Source of the DNA: Phoronis ovalis
Taxonomy: Eukaryota > Phoronida > Phoronidae
DNA length: 48,267 bases
Assembly (NCBI GenBank): GCA_028565635.1
Contig: JAOXYB010038061.1
Span: forward strand, 1-48,267
Direction: 5' to 3'
Below are positions 41,901-47,602 of the stretch, piece by piece. The notes under the pieces were generated by a model, which saw only the letters and a list, made by a program, of their open reading frames with translations, searched no databases and was not told where the DNA came from. Position 1 is the first letter of the stretch. Each line of letters begins with the position of its first letter. The translations under genes were made by a program, and so were the position numbers.

Positions 41901-44900
41901 ATTACAATGCATGACTTCCATAACTTGACATGGCATAATCTTAATTAATATTTTGCATATTTTCACGAAATAGCTATAATTTAGAAAAACACAAAGCACG
42001 TGCTTACCAGCTATAACGACTTGAGCTTCTGCGTTGGTGCTGTCAAAGTTCCGACCAGTGATAGTGATACTTGTTCTGCCTTCTACGCTTCCACTGCTCG
42101 GACTGACGGCTGTAATTTCTGAAAACACAATTTATTTATATTTATATTGATATCAATATTTTATGATCCTTTAATTTAAAAACATTCTGACTTAATGTAA
42201 AAACGTTCGTTATCATTTTTCAGAAAATCTTTGTTTGAAATTATTAAATGTTTAATATTAAGATTTCATTAATGGTTCTGCCCGCTTTTGCCTGATCTTC
42301 AGTAATAGCGAACACCGCGCAAGGCCATAATTTCTTATCTATAAAGCTGACCTTAGACATGTGAACTAGTATAAACATAAACTAGATCTAGTACGTATAA
42401 CAAATGATATCATACAATAGTCTCAATTTAATTCATTATAAACACTGTTGAAAGCATGCTTAGTGTGTAATCAAGCATATATACAATATATACAATGCAT
42501 ATAAAAATATTTACAAAACTGTAACACAAATGAAAGTTTTAAAATATTGCATATAACGTAGACCACGCATGCGCACGGAGTCAACTGTAATTCAATCAGT
42601 AATTGGTTTTCAAGATTTAATATCATAAAAAGAAGGTGTACTGTTTTATTATTTACATTATATTATTTATATTGTATTATTATTTACATTAAACAAAATA
42701 AAAAAAGTAATGTTATATACCTCTGAAAAAAAAATTAATAAAATCAATAATTGATTTTCAACTTTTACTAACATACAAAAACAGAAGGTATTTAGTATTG
42801 GTATTTATATTATACAAAACAAAAAATCAATAACATTATGCCTCCGAAAAAAATCTTATGAAAATCATGATTCAAGTTTTTAGTATCACAGAAAAAGCAG
42901 AAGGCATATATTTATAGGCAAATCATTCACAAAACACATAATTTTAGGTGCGTGTACGGGTGAGTTTGTCACAAGTGTGGTCACTGAGCGCATGCAGGCA
43001 GTTAGTAGCGTATATTTTACCTGCATATGTTTGTAACATCTCTATTTGTCCCACAGAATTGACGTGGAGGGTATCGAGATCGGGCTTAGAGCGGCCATAA
43101 TAACTGTCCAGAATAAAATATACATTCATGCCACCTGGAAAAAAATGCTTTTTATTTTTCAATCTATCTTTTCATATCAGCAAAGAAATAATCAAAAGGT
43201 TTTTCCAGAACACAGGGCCACACCACGAAGGACTGTAGCCGCAATGAAAGGGCAAACATTCCAAAGTGAAATGTGTCACTTTCCTTGTAAATCTTCGATC
43301 CAGCTTAAAGTGTAATACTGGTTAGTCATGGTTGCCTAACAACTACCTGTAATAGGACATATAATACCCGTGCCTAGAATTGTGCTTCATTCACCTAAAT
43401 AGTGTTATACGCGAGGACCCAAATGCAACTAAATTCTTTGGAGACGCAACACCAGCTCAGTTCTGTTAGCACGCATAATTTATGTTGAACATGGACCATT
43501 GGCCTCTGTCCTACGAACGTAGGTTTTTTTAATTAACTTAGTCCGTATATTTAATATTAATTGTTTTCCTTGCAAACGAACTGGTAGTGCATATCCAACT
43601 AACTGGGTCCCTGAAAAACTATTGTACACCCTAATCAAGGATGTTAGACAGCCCTGATAGTTCTTTAAAATCAAACACGTTTTAAAAAATTCCAGGGCAA
43701 CACTCAATTCGTGATGCATCCAACATGTTTTAGGACGCCTGATAGGAGATGACTGCGGTATAGCAAATGGAAATAGCTACAGTACCGTCGTAGACATTTT
43801 ATCCAGGTCATAATCGATATAGTGCGAAGCAGCTTTTAACCACATTTTTCAAAATTACCTATTTCCGTTCCTTGTATTTTGCATTTCATCCAACCACTGT
43901 CAGAGGTACCTTCATTTTCCAGCTGAATCCCATAACTACAACAAATGTGTAACACGTGACGATTTGTATCATGTTTTTTATATTAATTATTGCAGAAACT
44001 ATGCAAATATTTTCTCGCGTGTAATTACACACGAAAGAATGCTGTAAATAACCCACAGACTACTAATTTCAAAAAATACATCTACAAAAATATTTGAAAA
44101 CATTTTAATAATGCTATCCCTTACTCAATTGCAATATTATACTGGACATCAAAATCTGTTTCCCCGTGCCTTTGCATTGCAGCGTAAGATCTTTGGCGTA
44201 ACAGAAAGACATGCATTATAAAACTACACATTCTACTCTATTGATCACAAGATATTATATATATATATATATATATAGAAATGTAGACTTAATAACAAAA
44301 CAGTAAATTTAGCAACATGGCCATGGCCTGGATATCTGAAATTGAATGTTTCGTCAATATTGAAAAAATAATGGAGAACACTTTCTGCATGATGGTTATT
44401 TTAAAGTAATTGTATCTTTGTTATATTGTGTAAAATAAATTTAAAATAAATAACAAAGAAAAACAACATATTATTGAAGTTATGAAAACTTTAAGATGCT
44501 AAGAAAGTGAAACTTACTGGTCATCTGTTTCAGGGTTGTTGAGGTCACATTGGTTTCCACCTACATACACTCTACAAAAATATATTTCAAACACATATGA
44601 ATACGTATCACTGTTTCATTATATGTTATTATATAGTTAATTACCCTTCATCACTCACTGACTATAGTTAAATATTAGAGTCTACATATTCCTTTCGGAC
44701 TGTAGAATACCTAAATTTTTTTCTTACAATTTATTTGTTGAATATTTCAAAGGGAGAGGCATTTTTGGACTCTATACCTGAGAATACGAACTTCTTTTCC
44801 GTTTGAGCTGGTAGCACCATCACTACCGTACAAATCTGTTACTATTTTACCCGTTATTGTAAGCAGTGAGCCTGGTGCGGTAGATATAGGGTACAATGCG

Positions 44901-47602
44901 GTTATTGTAGGAGTGGCCCAATTCTGAGTCTGAAAAAAACAACGTAACCACCTCTTTCAGATTTTGTATTTTGACACAGAAATTTGGACTACATGTCAAC
45001 GTTTTATCATAATATGTTAATGGACAGGTTGAGTTTAATACGAAGTTTTTCCCAACCCTGTCTACAAAAGATTTCTTCAATTTCGGCGAATGCGTTTAAA
45101 CACGAATGTGCCTTAAACATTCCGCGAAATCGAGCATGATATAAATATGATTATGAAAGATTATCATTAGCTGAAGATTATCCTGGATTCCAGATCGGTA
45201 TTTTCTCTTGAACATGAATAGAGAACTACAAGAGATGACATATATGGTGGCTACTTTGGTATCTGACTTATTTATGTAAATACTTTAAAAGGCTAGAGGC
45301 GCAAATCATTAATAGTATAATACACGATGAAGAATATAAAGAGATCTGAAGCCTATGACCATGCATGCAGACTGGTAACGATTAATCCGTATTGTCTTTC
45401 ATTTTAGATCTAAGTTATATACTAATCTTCTTTTATACAAACTAAGAAAGAAACTTGGAATTCCTAAAGCTTTGTGGGCCATGGCAAGTAATGCTTGGAT
45501 ATAACCAATCTATAGGAATTAGTCATAACAATAGTTCGATTTATTCAAACTTAGATTAGATATATCTTTTTTATAGCATAACGTGGAAAGGAAACACAAA
45601 CAACGTAATAATAACAGTCATTTTTTTCTAATTTGAGAGAAGCTTGATGGCGTATGGCAAAGAGAGCGCAGTTGAGAAATGTAGCAAAGATTTTGTCTAC
45701 TTGGTAGTGAAATAAAAATTACACACAAAATTCGAATTCAAACTTAATTAATACACTGATATTAGCATTTATCACTTTTGTACCTGTAATCTGCAGTATG
45801 AACTAAAAGGGTCTCCATTACAGTGACTATCTAGCGAAATTTCTGTCCCGTCCACTGTCACTCTCACGTAGTACTGATCGTTTGGCATTGGCCTAGAATA
45901 GTTACCACAATTGTATCATAATTCAAGCGGAAAATTATCGACAATTTTTACATATATCCATAAGTTACAAATCAAACTGATAAAAAAATCACGTGATCAA
46001 AAGCTACTACACATTTCGTTTCTCAGATTGTTTAGAAGTTATCTCATTAAAAAGCTATAAAAAACATAAAAACAAAGTATTAGTGAAAATGTTAGAAAAA
46101 TTAAATTTACTTTGTGTAACACATGATTTGTGTTTCAGTACAGCCGTCGAGATGTATATCGCATACAAAGGATCGTGTAGTAGAAACAAATGTAACAGCA
46201 TTCCCCAAATGTTCCTGTCCTTCTCCAAAATTAAAACGATTTTTAGCAAATCCTTGTCCATAAATTGTAACTCTTGTTGCCCCTTCGTAACTACCAGCAT
46301 TTGGGGTTATTCTGCCCACACGTGTTTCTATAAAAGGACAAGTGATGACATCGTATAGATAATCATACCTTTTATCCAAAGTTCTGGAAATTATTTTATC
46401 AAATGATTTTCACTGTACTAAAACGAATAAATATGAGTGGTGCTTTTGACTTCTAAAACCATTTTCAAGTTGTCTTTTGAAAAATTCGGAAAGATATAAA
46501 CGACATTTATTTGTTTTTTTTGCAAATAAACACTTATGAAAAATATTGAGGTTATGCCATTTAATTATTATGTAAACTAAATATCATTACATACAAAATA
46601 TGTAATGAGAGGATTTTATTGGTCAAGTGCAAAAAGCTCAGGTTGCTCTATTTATTGCACAAATTAAATTACAAATAATTTTTACTTATGCAATCAAACA
46701 CAACAACTAGAAATTGAGATTATGCCATTTAATTATTATATAAACAAGTCATTATTTTACATACAAAATATATCTAAGTACTAAAATATTGAATGCAATT
46801 TCGAATTATTGAATTTAGCATTGATTCTGCAAAACTCTTTTAGCTCACGTAAATTTTAAAGTGTTTCCGTTCGAATCTGCTTTGGTAGGTAGGGAGCTGC
46901 GCGTGAACGTACGTGAATCCAATTTTATCTTAACTAACTTTCTTTTATCAGAAGAAGCTGGAATCTGAAAAAAATATGACTTACCGCACCATGGTATATT
47001 GCAATACTCTCTCTTCACTGTGGCATCAGTAGTGTAACACCAAGGGCCATTGTAATCTGCTGTAGGATTACGACAGAAATTCGACGCATCCCTAATTGTT
47101 TCGTCGGGAAAGGAGTCGGCATTTATTTCGTCATGAGAATGTGGTGTCTGCAAAGCCCATCGCTGACAAGATCGACCACTGAGGGTAATTGAGAGGGTGC
47201 CAACATATTCACGACCTCTTTGGGTTATTTTGCATTGTTCTAAAAATAATAAAGGAAATGGTGTTCATTTTTATATTTGCAAATCAAATACGAGAAAGTT
47301 CAAGTAAGTGTTGCCTTGATCGTTAATATCGACAAGGTCCGAAAGAGAGCTAAATTAAGCTTTATTTATTTATATTTGTTCACATTATTTTGAAAATTGT
47401 ACTGAACAGAAAGGGACACATTATAAAACTACAAGCCGGGCAGGCTTCCAATTATCTTTCGCTGTCAATTTACTATGTTAAAAAACAGTCATTCAAATGA
47501 TTGCATTAGTTTTATACATTAAAAAATAATATTAAACATACCTGTAATTGCATCCGCCTTCCAGTAAAATAAAAATAAAAAGTAAGAAAATAACACCTTC
47601 AT
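5459..47602 (-). CDS. PKHD1L1: Fibrocystin-L-like giant receptor, complete gene model (65 coding exons)
   Basis: A single-pass type I membrane protein with a huge ectodomain, orthologous to vertebrate fibrocystin-L. I traced 65 exons whose phases agree at every junction; the sum is 14,211 nt, divisible by three, giving 4,736 aa. Order by approximate residue: signal 1-18, kringle 23-105, IPT1-3 106-434, PA14 435-619, linker 620-1159, IPT4-7 1159-1483, cupredoxin-like 1483-1603, IPT8-14 1640-2256, G8-1 2265-2385, beta-helix 1 2400-3000, G8-2 3110-3235, beta-helix 2 3310-3680, RRKR 4052-4055, TM about 4510-4533, cytoplasmic tail to 4736. The human protein (about 4,240 aa) has the same core but no kringle and a very short tail. 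Vertebrate PKHD1L1 is a surface protein of hair-cell stereocilia; its role in this animal is unknown. Exon coordinates are in the segment entries. Untranslated 5' exons may lie upstream. Confidence 0.93.
6569..6574 (-). terminator. Candidate proximal polyadenylation signal
   Basis: A minus-strand AATAAA (TTTATT on the plus strand) lies 27 nt past the read-through stop codon of exon 64. A further AATAAA lies near 6364. They could end a short-tail isoform of the PKHD1L1-like gene. Confidence 0.4.
6601..6791 (-). CDS. PKHD1L1: PKHD1L1-like exon 64: cytoplasmic tail, with alternative read-through end
   Basis: The spliced exon is 6663-6791 (129 nt, phase 1 on both sides), encoding about residues 4541-4584, a Ser/Pro/Gln-rich cytoplasmic segment (GGKVSSSTPDLQSIIYRD and SQQPPITPSMLSKQPPC). 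It can end in two ways. Splicing at CAACAAG|gttttt joins the ORF1-like exon 65 in frame. If the donor is not used, the frame runs on for 20 residues (GFYKIIDLC...PEDL) to a TGA at 6601-6603, followed 27 nt later by AATAAA (minus strand 6574-6569). That makes a believable short isoform of about 4,603 aa. Which form dominates cannot be read from DNA. Confidence 0.75.
7174..7288 (-). CDS. PKHD1L1: PKHD1L1-like exon 63: transmembrane helix
   Basis: The exon encodes residues 4503-4541. After EAPDAFPVG comes GIIGIVVAGMVILGVVIVVF, about 24 uninterrupted hydrophobic residues with small-xxx-small (GxxxG-type) spacing, then FMAKKASK, a positive stop-transfer sequence that fixes the N-out, C-in orientation. 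The acceptor (gattttcag) and donor (AAAG|gtaaat) are good. Reading through the donor would end the protein after two more codons. Confidence 0.93.
7792..9960 (-). CDS. PKHD1L1: PKHD1L1-like exons 59-62: membrane-proximal extracellular region
   Basis: Exons are 9580-9960, 8977-9181, 8357-8548 and 7792-7985, residues about 4179-4502. Exon 59 begins with a beta-sandwich segment that vertebrate fibrocystin-L also has (GDTTIPFKNGWFNFTDLGIS). Vertebrate proteins end soon after that with the TM, whereas here about 230 further extracellular residues follow (exons 60-62). Exon 62 (GSVIVVFAIYG, then helix-like VNIALEGIADEIKETMTLS) vaguely resembles a SEA-type fold placed directly before a membrane. That is a guess from pattern, not a family match. 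Several N-glycosylation sequons (NGT, NYT, NKT, NIS) suit an ectodomain. Confidence 0.85.
10496..13397 (-). CDS. PKHD1L1: PKHD1L1-like exons 55-58: post-helix region up to and past the RRKR site
   Basis: Exons are 13238-13397, 12612-12847, 11830-12081 and 10496-11343, residues about 3680-4178. The segment includes DCVDMDCDGMKK and DVDGTFLGTVGG (the 'DxDGS/T' motif shared with the CEMIP/TMEM2 group), FEWGGDPRRGLGNYRIPYAM, then ESLDSDTETRRLSPVAMASG and LINGPQDHGWCAGYTCQKR, all strongly conserved with vertebrate fibrocystin-L. Exon 58, 848 nt, continues through a beta-rich segment and carries the furin-type RRKR motif. Its donor (TCATCA|gtaaga) is phase 0. Confidence 0.92.
10865..10876 (-). other. 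PKHD1L1: Conserved furin-type cleavage site RRKR
   Basis: Exon 58 codes for TSRRKR followed by Ser at about residues 4050-4056. Vertebrate fibrocystin-L has a near-identical RRKR-Ser in the same context after the second beta-helix, and its relative fibrocystin/polyductin is processed by proprotein convertases. Conservation across this distance supports real processing into a large ectodomain and a membrane stub, perhaps still associated. Confidence 0.65.
13772..16518 (-). CDS. PKHD1L1: PKHD1L1-like exons 50-54: second right-handed beta-helix region
   Basis: Exons are 16369-16518, 15853-16086, 15070-15437, 14303-14555 and 13772-13876, residues about 3310-3680. Conserved motifs in order are FGVSAEVALLTRNIKIIG, FGARVLVGTAAEGN, VEFYHTGQEGYV, GFSPAIGLFGANGM, HHTVGEG, TIWPGTYQDRFEV and SSIEVSHNTLVDNGVGVF: PbH1 coils of a parallel beta-helix. 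The exon 53 donor is ambiguous, because phase-1 GT sites exist at 14302 and 14311. I prefer 14302, which yields FGKVGVSFPT, resembling the vertebrate pattern (RSGICWPT) at this position; the alternative removes three residues. Confidence 0.88.
17376..19036 (-). CDS. PKHD1L1: PKHD1L1-like exons 47-49: second G8 domain
   Basis: Exons are 18791-19036, 17994-18266 and 17376-17624, residues about 3054-3310. After a Pro-rich linker (ENCIPPPDPSAIPPVRERPE) the G8 unit begins FQWWSDPSTWPNNRLPQDGE, then NQWIVADTQLPRMSSLVIRG, GGRLLIGWEDKPYHGQCNI and, in exon 49, FGGLDLHGTNRYPYWTRLA. The second G8 plus the following beta-helix repeats the G8-1/beta-helix-1 layout, as in all animal fibrocystins. Introns are phase 1. 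The 857-bp intron 49 has a 12-bp inverted pair (TGTAAATCCCAT at 16705 and its complement at 16958) of doubtful meaning. Confidence 0.92.
19008..19019 (-). other. PKHD1L1: Possible furin-type cleavage site RTKR before G8-2
   Basis: Exon 47 codes for SRTKR followed by Glu at about residues 3059-3064, fitting the proprotein-convertase pattern R-X-K/R-R. It lies in a linker between the first beta-helix and the second G8 domain, an exposed place. I do not recall a basic site there in vertebrate fibrocystin-L. Cleavage is inference from the motif only. Confidence 0.4.
19418..22379 (-). CDS. PKHD1L1: PKHD1L1-like exons 43-46: first right-handed beta-helix region
   Basis: Exons are 22100-22379, 21491-21607, 19790-21165 and 19418-19577, residues about 2410-3054. 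The 1,376-nt exon 45 is the largest in the gene and is nearly colinear with the vertebrate protein. It has RLGRYPIHFHLNGD (His2564, His2566), GGAFFLEDGIETGN, STSLLNDDITPAAFWITNPN, HFGFWYRMHEHPDGPS and HSQGWFGLW. These are parallel beta-helix (PbH1) coils, shared with CEMIP and TMEM2. Exon 44 carries GRFGEEMGSDMFGGHILIHA. Exon 46 is a linker (NNMNGDWFYDTYSK) toward the second G8 half. Confidence 0.92.
22660..24499 (-). CDS. PKHD1L1: PKHD1L1-like exons 40-42: first G8 domain
   Basis: Exons are 24340-24499, 23629-23835 and 22660-22751, residues about 2257-2409. The G8 signature is clear: RWSSPFTWGGQSPPTAGDFV opens it, followed by GALIFDEVDVELQAEKILIT and GGTLQVGTETEPFQHKATI, with HGHLRSKELPIYG and LDLHGRPVTETWTRLA at the end. 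G8 domains are beta-rich modules named for eight conserved glycines and shared by fibrocystins, CEMIP and TMEM2. The introns are phase 1. The intron between exons 41 and 42 contains the MITE-like element at 22903-23379. Confidence 0.92.
22903..23379. mobile_element. MITE-like non-autonomous DNA transposon in intron 41
   Basis: This is a 477-bp element bounded by 24-bp perfect terminal inverted repeats, 22903-22926 (beginning TACTGTATATCCCTTTATTT) and 23356-23379. Each terminus begins or ends with TA, which could be a TA target-site duplication as in Tc1/mariner-like elements. There is no transposase frame. The interior is richer in CpG (cgcgag, ctcgcac, tttcgcg) than the surrounding intron and has further, weaker inverted symmetry next to the termini ('tttcgcga', 'aaatcgcgaaatt'). 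It sits between the two G8-1 exons 41 and 42 without disturbing splice sites. Confidence 0.8.
24816..25447 (-). CDS. PKHD1L1: PKHD1L1-like exons 38-39: IPT/TIG domain 14
   Basis: Exons are 25267-25447 and 24816-24972, residues about 2144-2256. IPT14 reads VITSVEPRRGGTMGGTRITI and continues across a phase-2 intron into VTIGGSNCVLESSSTTEIIC. It is the last of the 14 IPT repeats, the same number as in vertebrate fibrocystin-L, and directly precedes the first G8 domain. Confidence 0.88.
25879..28712 (-). CDS. PKHD1L1: PKHD1L1-like exons 33-37: IPT/TIG domains 8-13
   Basis: Exons are 28554-28712, 28262-28428, 27761-27923, 26366-27352 and 25879-26025, residues about 1603-2144. IPT8 starts NVDSIQPNIGTSNTDIVI, IPT9 VDSISPSSGSTAGGTRLT, IPT10 IVNSVSPVQVSGFSTNITL, IPT11 IISNVNPSTGSTEGGTTI, IPT12 TITGVTPVQGVSGDTVTI and IPT13 LDSITPSTG running into GSFGGGQTITLTGSGF. 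Exon 36 is 987 nt and holds three IPT units that occupy several exons elsewhere in the gene, suggesting intron loss or a never-split ancestral block. The intron after exon 33 uses a GC donor. IPT9 is short at its exon 35/36 junction, so a tiny missed exon there cannot be excluded. Confidence 0.87.
28552..28553 (-). other. PKHD1L1: GC splice donor of intron 33
   Basis: The exon 33 end reads ATTG|gcaagt. Apart from the C at +2 it matches the donor consensus, typical of GC-AG introns. Using it joins PNVDSIQPNIG to GTSNTDIVISGSG in frame inside IPT8; no GT donor nearby gives an intact IPT8. Confidence 0.75.
28916..29491 (-). CDS. PKHD1L1: PKHD1L1-like exons 31-32: cupredoxin-like domain
   Basis: Exons are 29309-29491 and 28916-29092, residues about 1483-1603. 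The sequence VYGIGYAWNPARLDITVGD, then TVLWRWDSP, and near the end GTYYYWSD...VISMRGVIHV, follow the strand pattern of blue-copper (cupredoxin) domains and match the same position in vertebrate fibrocystin-L. The copper ligands of true cupredoxins (His after WxW, then Cys-His-Met near GTYYY) are absent: here the corresponding places read DSPYL and YWSDSVD. The domain is therefore probably structural. Confidence 0.8.
29937..32594 (-). CDS. PKHD1L1: PKHD1L1-like exons 26-30: IPT/TIG domains 4-7
   Basis: Exons are 32319-32594, 31882-32006, 31211-31343, 30579-30768 and 29937-30184, residues about 1159-1483. IPT4 is seen as ALTLTGSGFGANSDDVLVTI, IPT5 from SLDPTSGSLGG across the exon 26/27 junction, IPT6 from ITAISQTTSSVTG, and IPT7 as VFPLSGSLEGSTKVTVTGEG. 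Each has the GxGF turn and a paired Cys near 'xxCxVxxxxxxxIxC'. Exon 29 has two neighbouring donors; only the downstream one (GTAAG|gtaatg) matches the phase of exon 30. A 24-bp minisatellite lies just upstream of the exon 28 acceptor. Confidence 0.86.
31375..31545. repeat. 24-bp minisatellite with TACATGTA core, intron 27
   Basis: Seven head-to-tail units of 'aaaaaatacatgtat' followed by '(a/g)(t/c)catcatt' make 171 bp, that is seven 24-mers with one 3-bp insertion. Units differ only at two positions. Each holds the palindrome ATACATGTAT. Because 24 is a multiple of three, both strands stay open through the array, giving spurious frames. It starts only 32 bp upstream of the exon 28 acceptor (minus strand). 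Confidence 0.9.
32855..35892 (-). CDS. PKHD1L1: PKHD1L1-like exons 19-25: linker region before IPT4
   Basis: Exons are 35786-35892, 35080-35255, 34702-34859, 34295-34445, 33596-33753, 33137-33256 and 32855-32960, residues about 834-1159. Exons 19-20 form a jelly-roll-like segment (LCFAYRSNVEIFLKLYVS, later AEFFVDEVFIG) resembling a carbohydrate-binding-module or MAM-type sandwich, but I cannot name the family. Exons 22-23 carry a second 'GIPFNVSAASLKAFLETIPS' unit and HSRTWTVRW, parallel to exon 16. Exon 25 (AYINGIPTRCSGDCSYSW) is the conserved lead into IPT4. The donors at 34701 (GGCT|gtaagt) and 35079 (GAAA|gtaagt) are strong. Confidence 0.83.
36413..38666 (-). CDS. PKHD1L1: PKHD1L1-like exons 15-18: linker region after PA14
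   Basis: Exons are 38546-38666, 38121-38258, 37249-37400 and 36413-36643, residues about 620-833. No named domain is obvious. The order of motifs follows vertebrate fibrocystin-L: a strand-rich segment, then SELQDALNALPSLQANSVSV followed by GWRYTVTF (a fold that recurs in exons 22-23), then SRCPGWL, a FYENFEEQ stretch and EAFCGYASVKNP. The two related 'LxxALxxLPS...V' units suggest an internally duplicated beta/alpha module. Intron 16 (38120-37401) shows nothing beyond AT-rich sequence. Confidence 0.82.
38873..41003 (-). CDS. PKHD1L1: PKHD1L1-like exons 12-14: PA14 domain
   Basis: Exons are 40702-41003, 40002-40093 and 38873-39032, residues about 435-619. The sequence has the PA14 pattern: GNRGVIFYAWND at the start, MPAYFIPPWGGEYQFLLQSE in the middle, then NTYYNDPQQISRRFSLQAG and YYMETVHQDGTLAAYLKLAV. 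PA14 is a beta-barrel, often carbohydrate-binding, found here in vertebrate fibrocystin-L as well. Exon 13 must begin at AACCTAG (40093) rather than at the stronger-looking 'ctgcag' 14 nt further in, because only that choice keeps the frame and the PA14 motif. The preceding intron holds the inverted-repeat element at 40424-40606. Confidence 0.85.
40424..40606. repeat. Short inverted-repeat element, intron 12
   Basis: A 13-bp perfect inverted pair, GGCCACCCTTAAA (40424-40436) and TTTAAGGGTGGCC (40594-40606), bounds a 183-bp segment with a T13-14 tract near 40500 and a small palindrome-like block (gccgacccacc and ggtcggtagg). It is GC-richer than the intron around it. It is probably a MITE or a SINE-derived fragment; I cannot name the family. 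Confidence 0.55.
41560..43134 (-). CDS. PKHD1L1: PKHD1L1-like exons 9-11: end of IPT2 and IPT3
   Basis: Exons are 43021-43134, 42008-42118 and 41560-41646, all phase 1 to phase 1. Exon 9 contributes GMNVYFILDSYYGRSKPD, a strand conserved in this position of fibrocystin-L, and then MLQTYA, which runs into EITAVSPSSGSVEG, the start of IPT3 (about residues 369-434). Exon 11 supplies the conserved Cys pair (TKC...ILC) that closes IPT3 before the PA14 domain. The 901-bp intron 9 contains imperfect tandem repeats (42594-42915). Confidence 0.87.
42594..42915. repeat. Imperfect ~120-bp tandem repeat, intron 9
   Basis: Three degenerate copies are seen. Each has a 'attg(g/a)ttttcaa'-like block, a 'taacat/tatcat' block, 'aaaa(a)cagaagg(t/c)' and a 'cctc(t/c)gaaaaaaa' block. 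The blocks at 42721 and 42841 are exactly 120 bp apart. It is AT-rich and non-coding. Confidence 0.5.
43859..46327 (-). CDS. PKHD1L1: PKHD1L1-like exons 3-8: IPT/TIG domains 1 and 2
   Basis: Exons are 46111-46327, 45784-45892, 44778-44929, 44518-44571, 44125-44190 and 43859-43935. IPT1 begins RVGRITPNAGSYEGATRV (about residues 107-214). IPT2 begins PTITALYPISTAPGSLLTI (from about 220) and includes VRILRVYVGGNQC. These Ig-like, plexin/transcription-factor type domains form the beaded N-terminal ectodomain, and this stretch lines up closely with the start of vertebrate fibrocystin-L. The small exons of 54, 66 and 77 nt are supported by phase continuity and strong donors. The exon 7 acceptor (gccaaag|ATCTTAC) is the least certain, as a nearby AG at 'gcaaag' also exists. 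An (AT)n run lies in the intron between exons 6 and 7. Confidence 0.85.
44256..44277. repeat. (AT)n microsatellite, intron 6
   Basis: Eleven AT/TA dinucleotides in a row lie in the intron between exons 6 and 7. A simple repeat with no other feature. Confidence 0.9.
46545..46772. repeat. Direct duplication of ~58 bp, intron 2
   Basis: The block 'attgaggttatgccattt...' ending 'acatacaaaatat' at 46545-46601 recurs with few changes at 46713-46772, about 168 bp away, inside the intron between the kringle exon and IPT1. It is non-coding and probably a local duplication. Confidence 0.6.
46985..47239 (-). CDS. PKHD1L1: PKHD1L1-like exon 2: complete kringle domain
   Basis: This 255-nt exon encodes residues 21-106 and contains exactly one kringle. 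The six cysteines are at 23, 45, 76, 88, 100 and 105, spaced for C1-C6, C2-C4 and C3-C5 disulfides. The hallmark NFCRNPTADYNGPWCYTT and the ending EYCNIPWC are unmistakable. In lysine-binding kringles two aspartates precede GPWC (NPDAD); here the first is Thr80 and the second Asp82 is kept, so classical lysine binding is doubtful. The exon is phase 1 on both sides, so it could be inserted or skipped without a frameshift, which is typical of exon shuffling. Vertebrate fibrocystin-L goes straight from signal peptide to IPT1. Confidence 0.93.
47542..47602 (-). CDS. PKHD1L1: PKHD1L1-like exon 1: start codon and signal peptide
   Basis: The ATG at 47602 opens MKVLFSYFLFLFYWKADAIT, a typical signal peptide: a lysine, an unbroken hydrophobic core and likely cleavage near Ala-Asp-Ala. 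The exon ends in phase 1 before a good donor (ACAG|gtatgt). No upstream in-frame extension was needed. Because the exon carries the secretion signal, and kringle and IPT exons follow in the same phase, I take this as the true translation start. Confidence 0.85.

Noticed and set aside
45993-46358. 121-codon plus-strand frame
   Set aside because: Antisense to the IPT1 exon 3; no domain.
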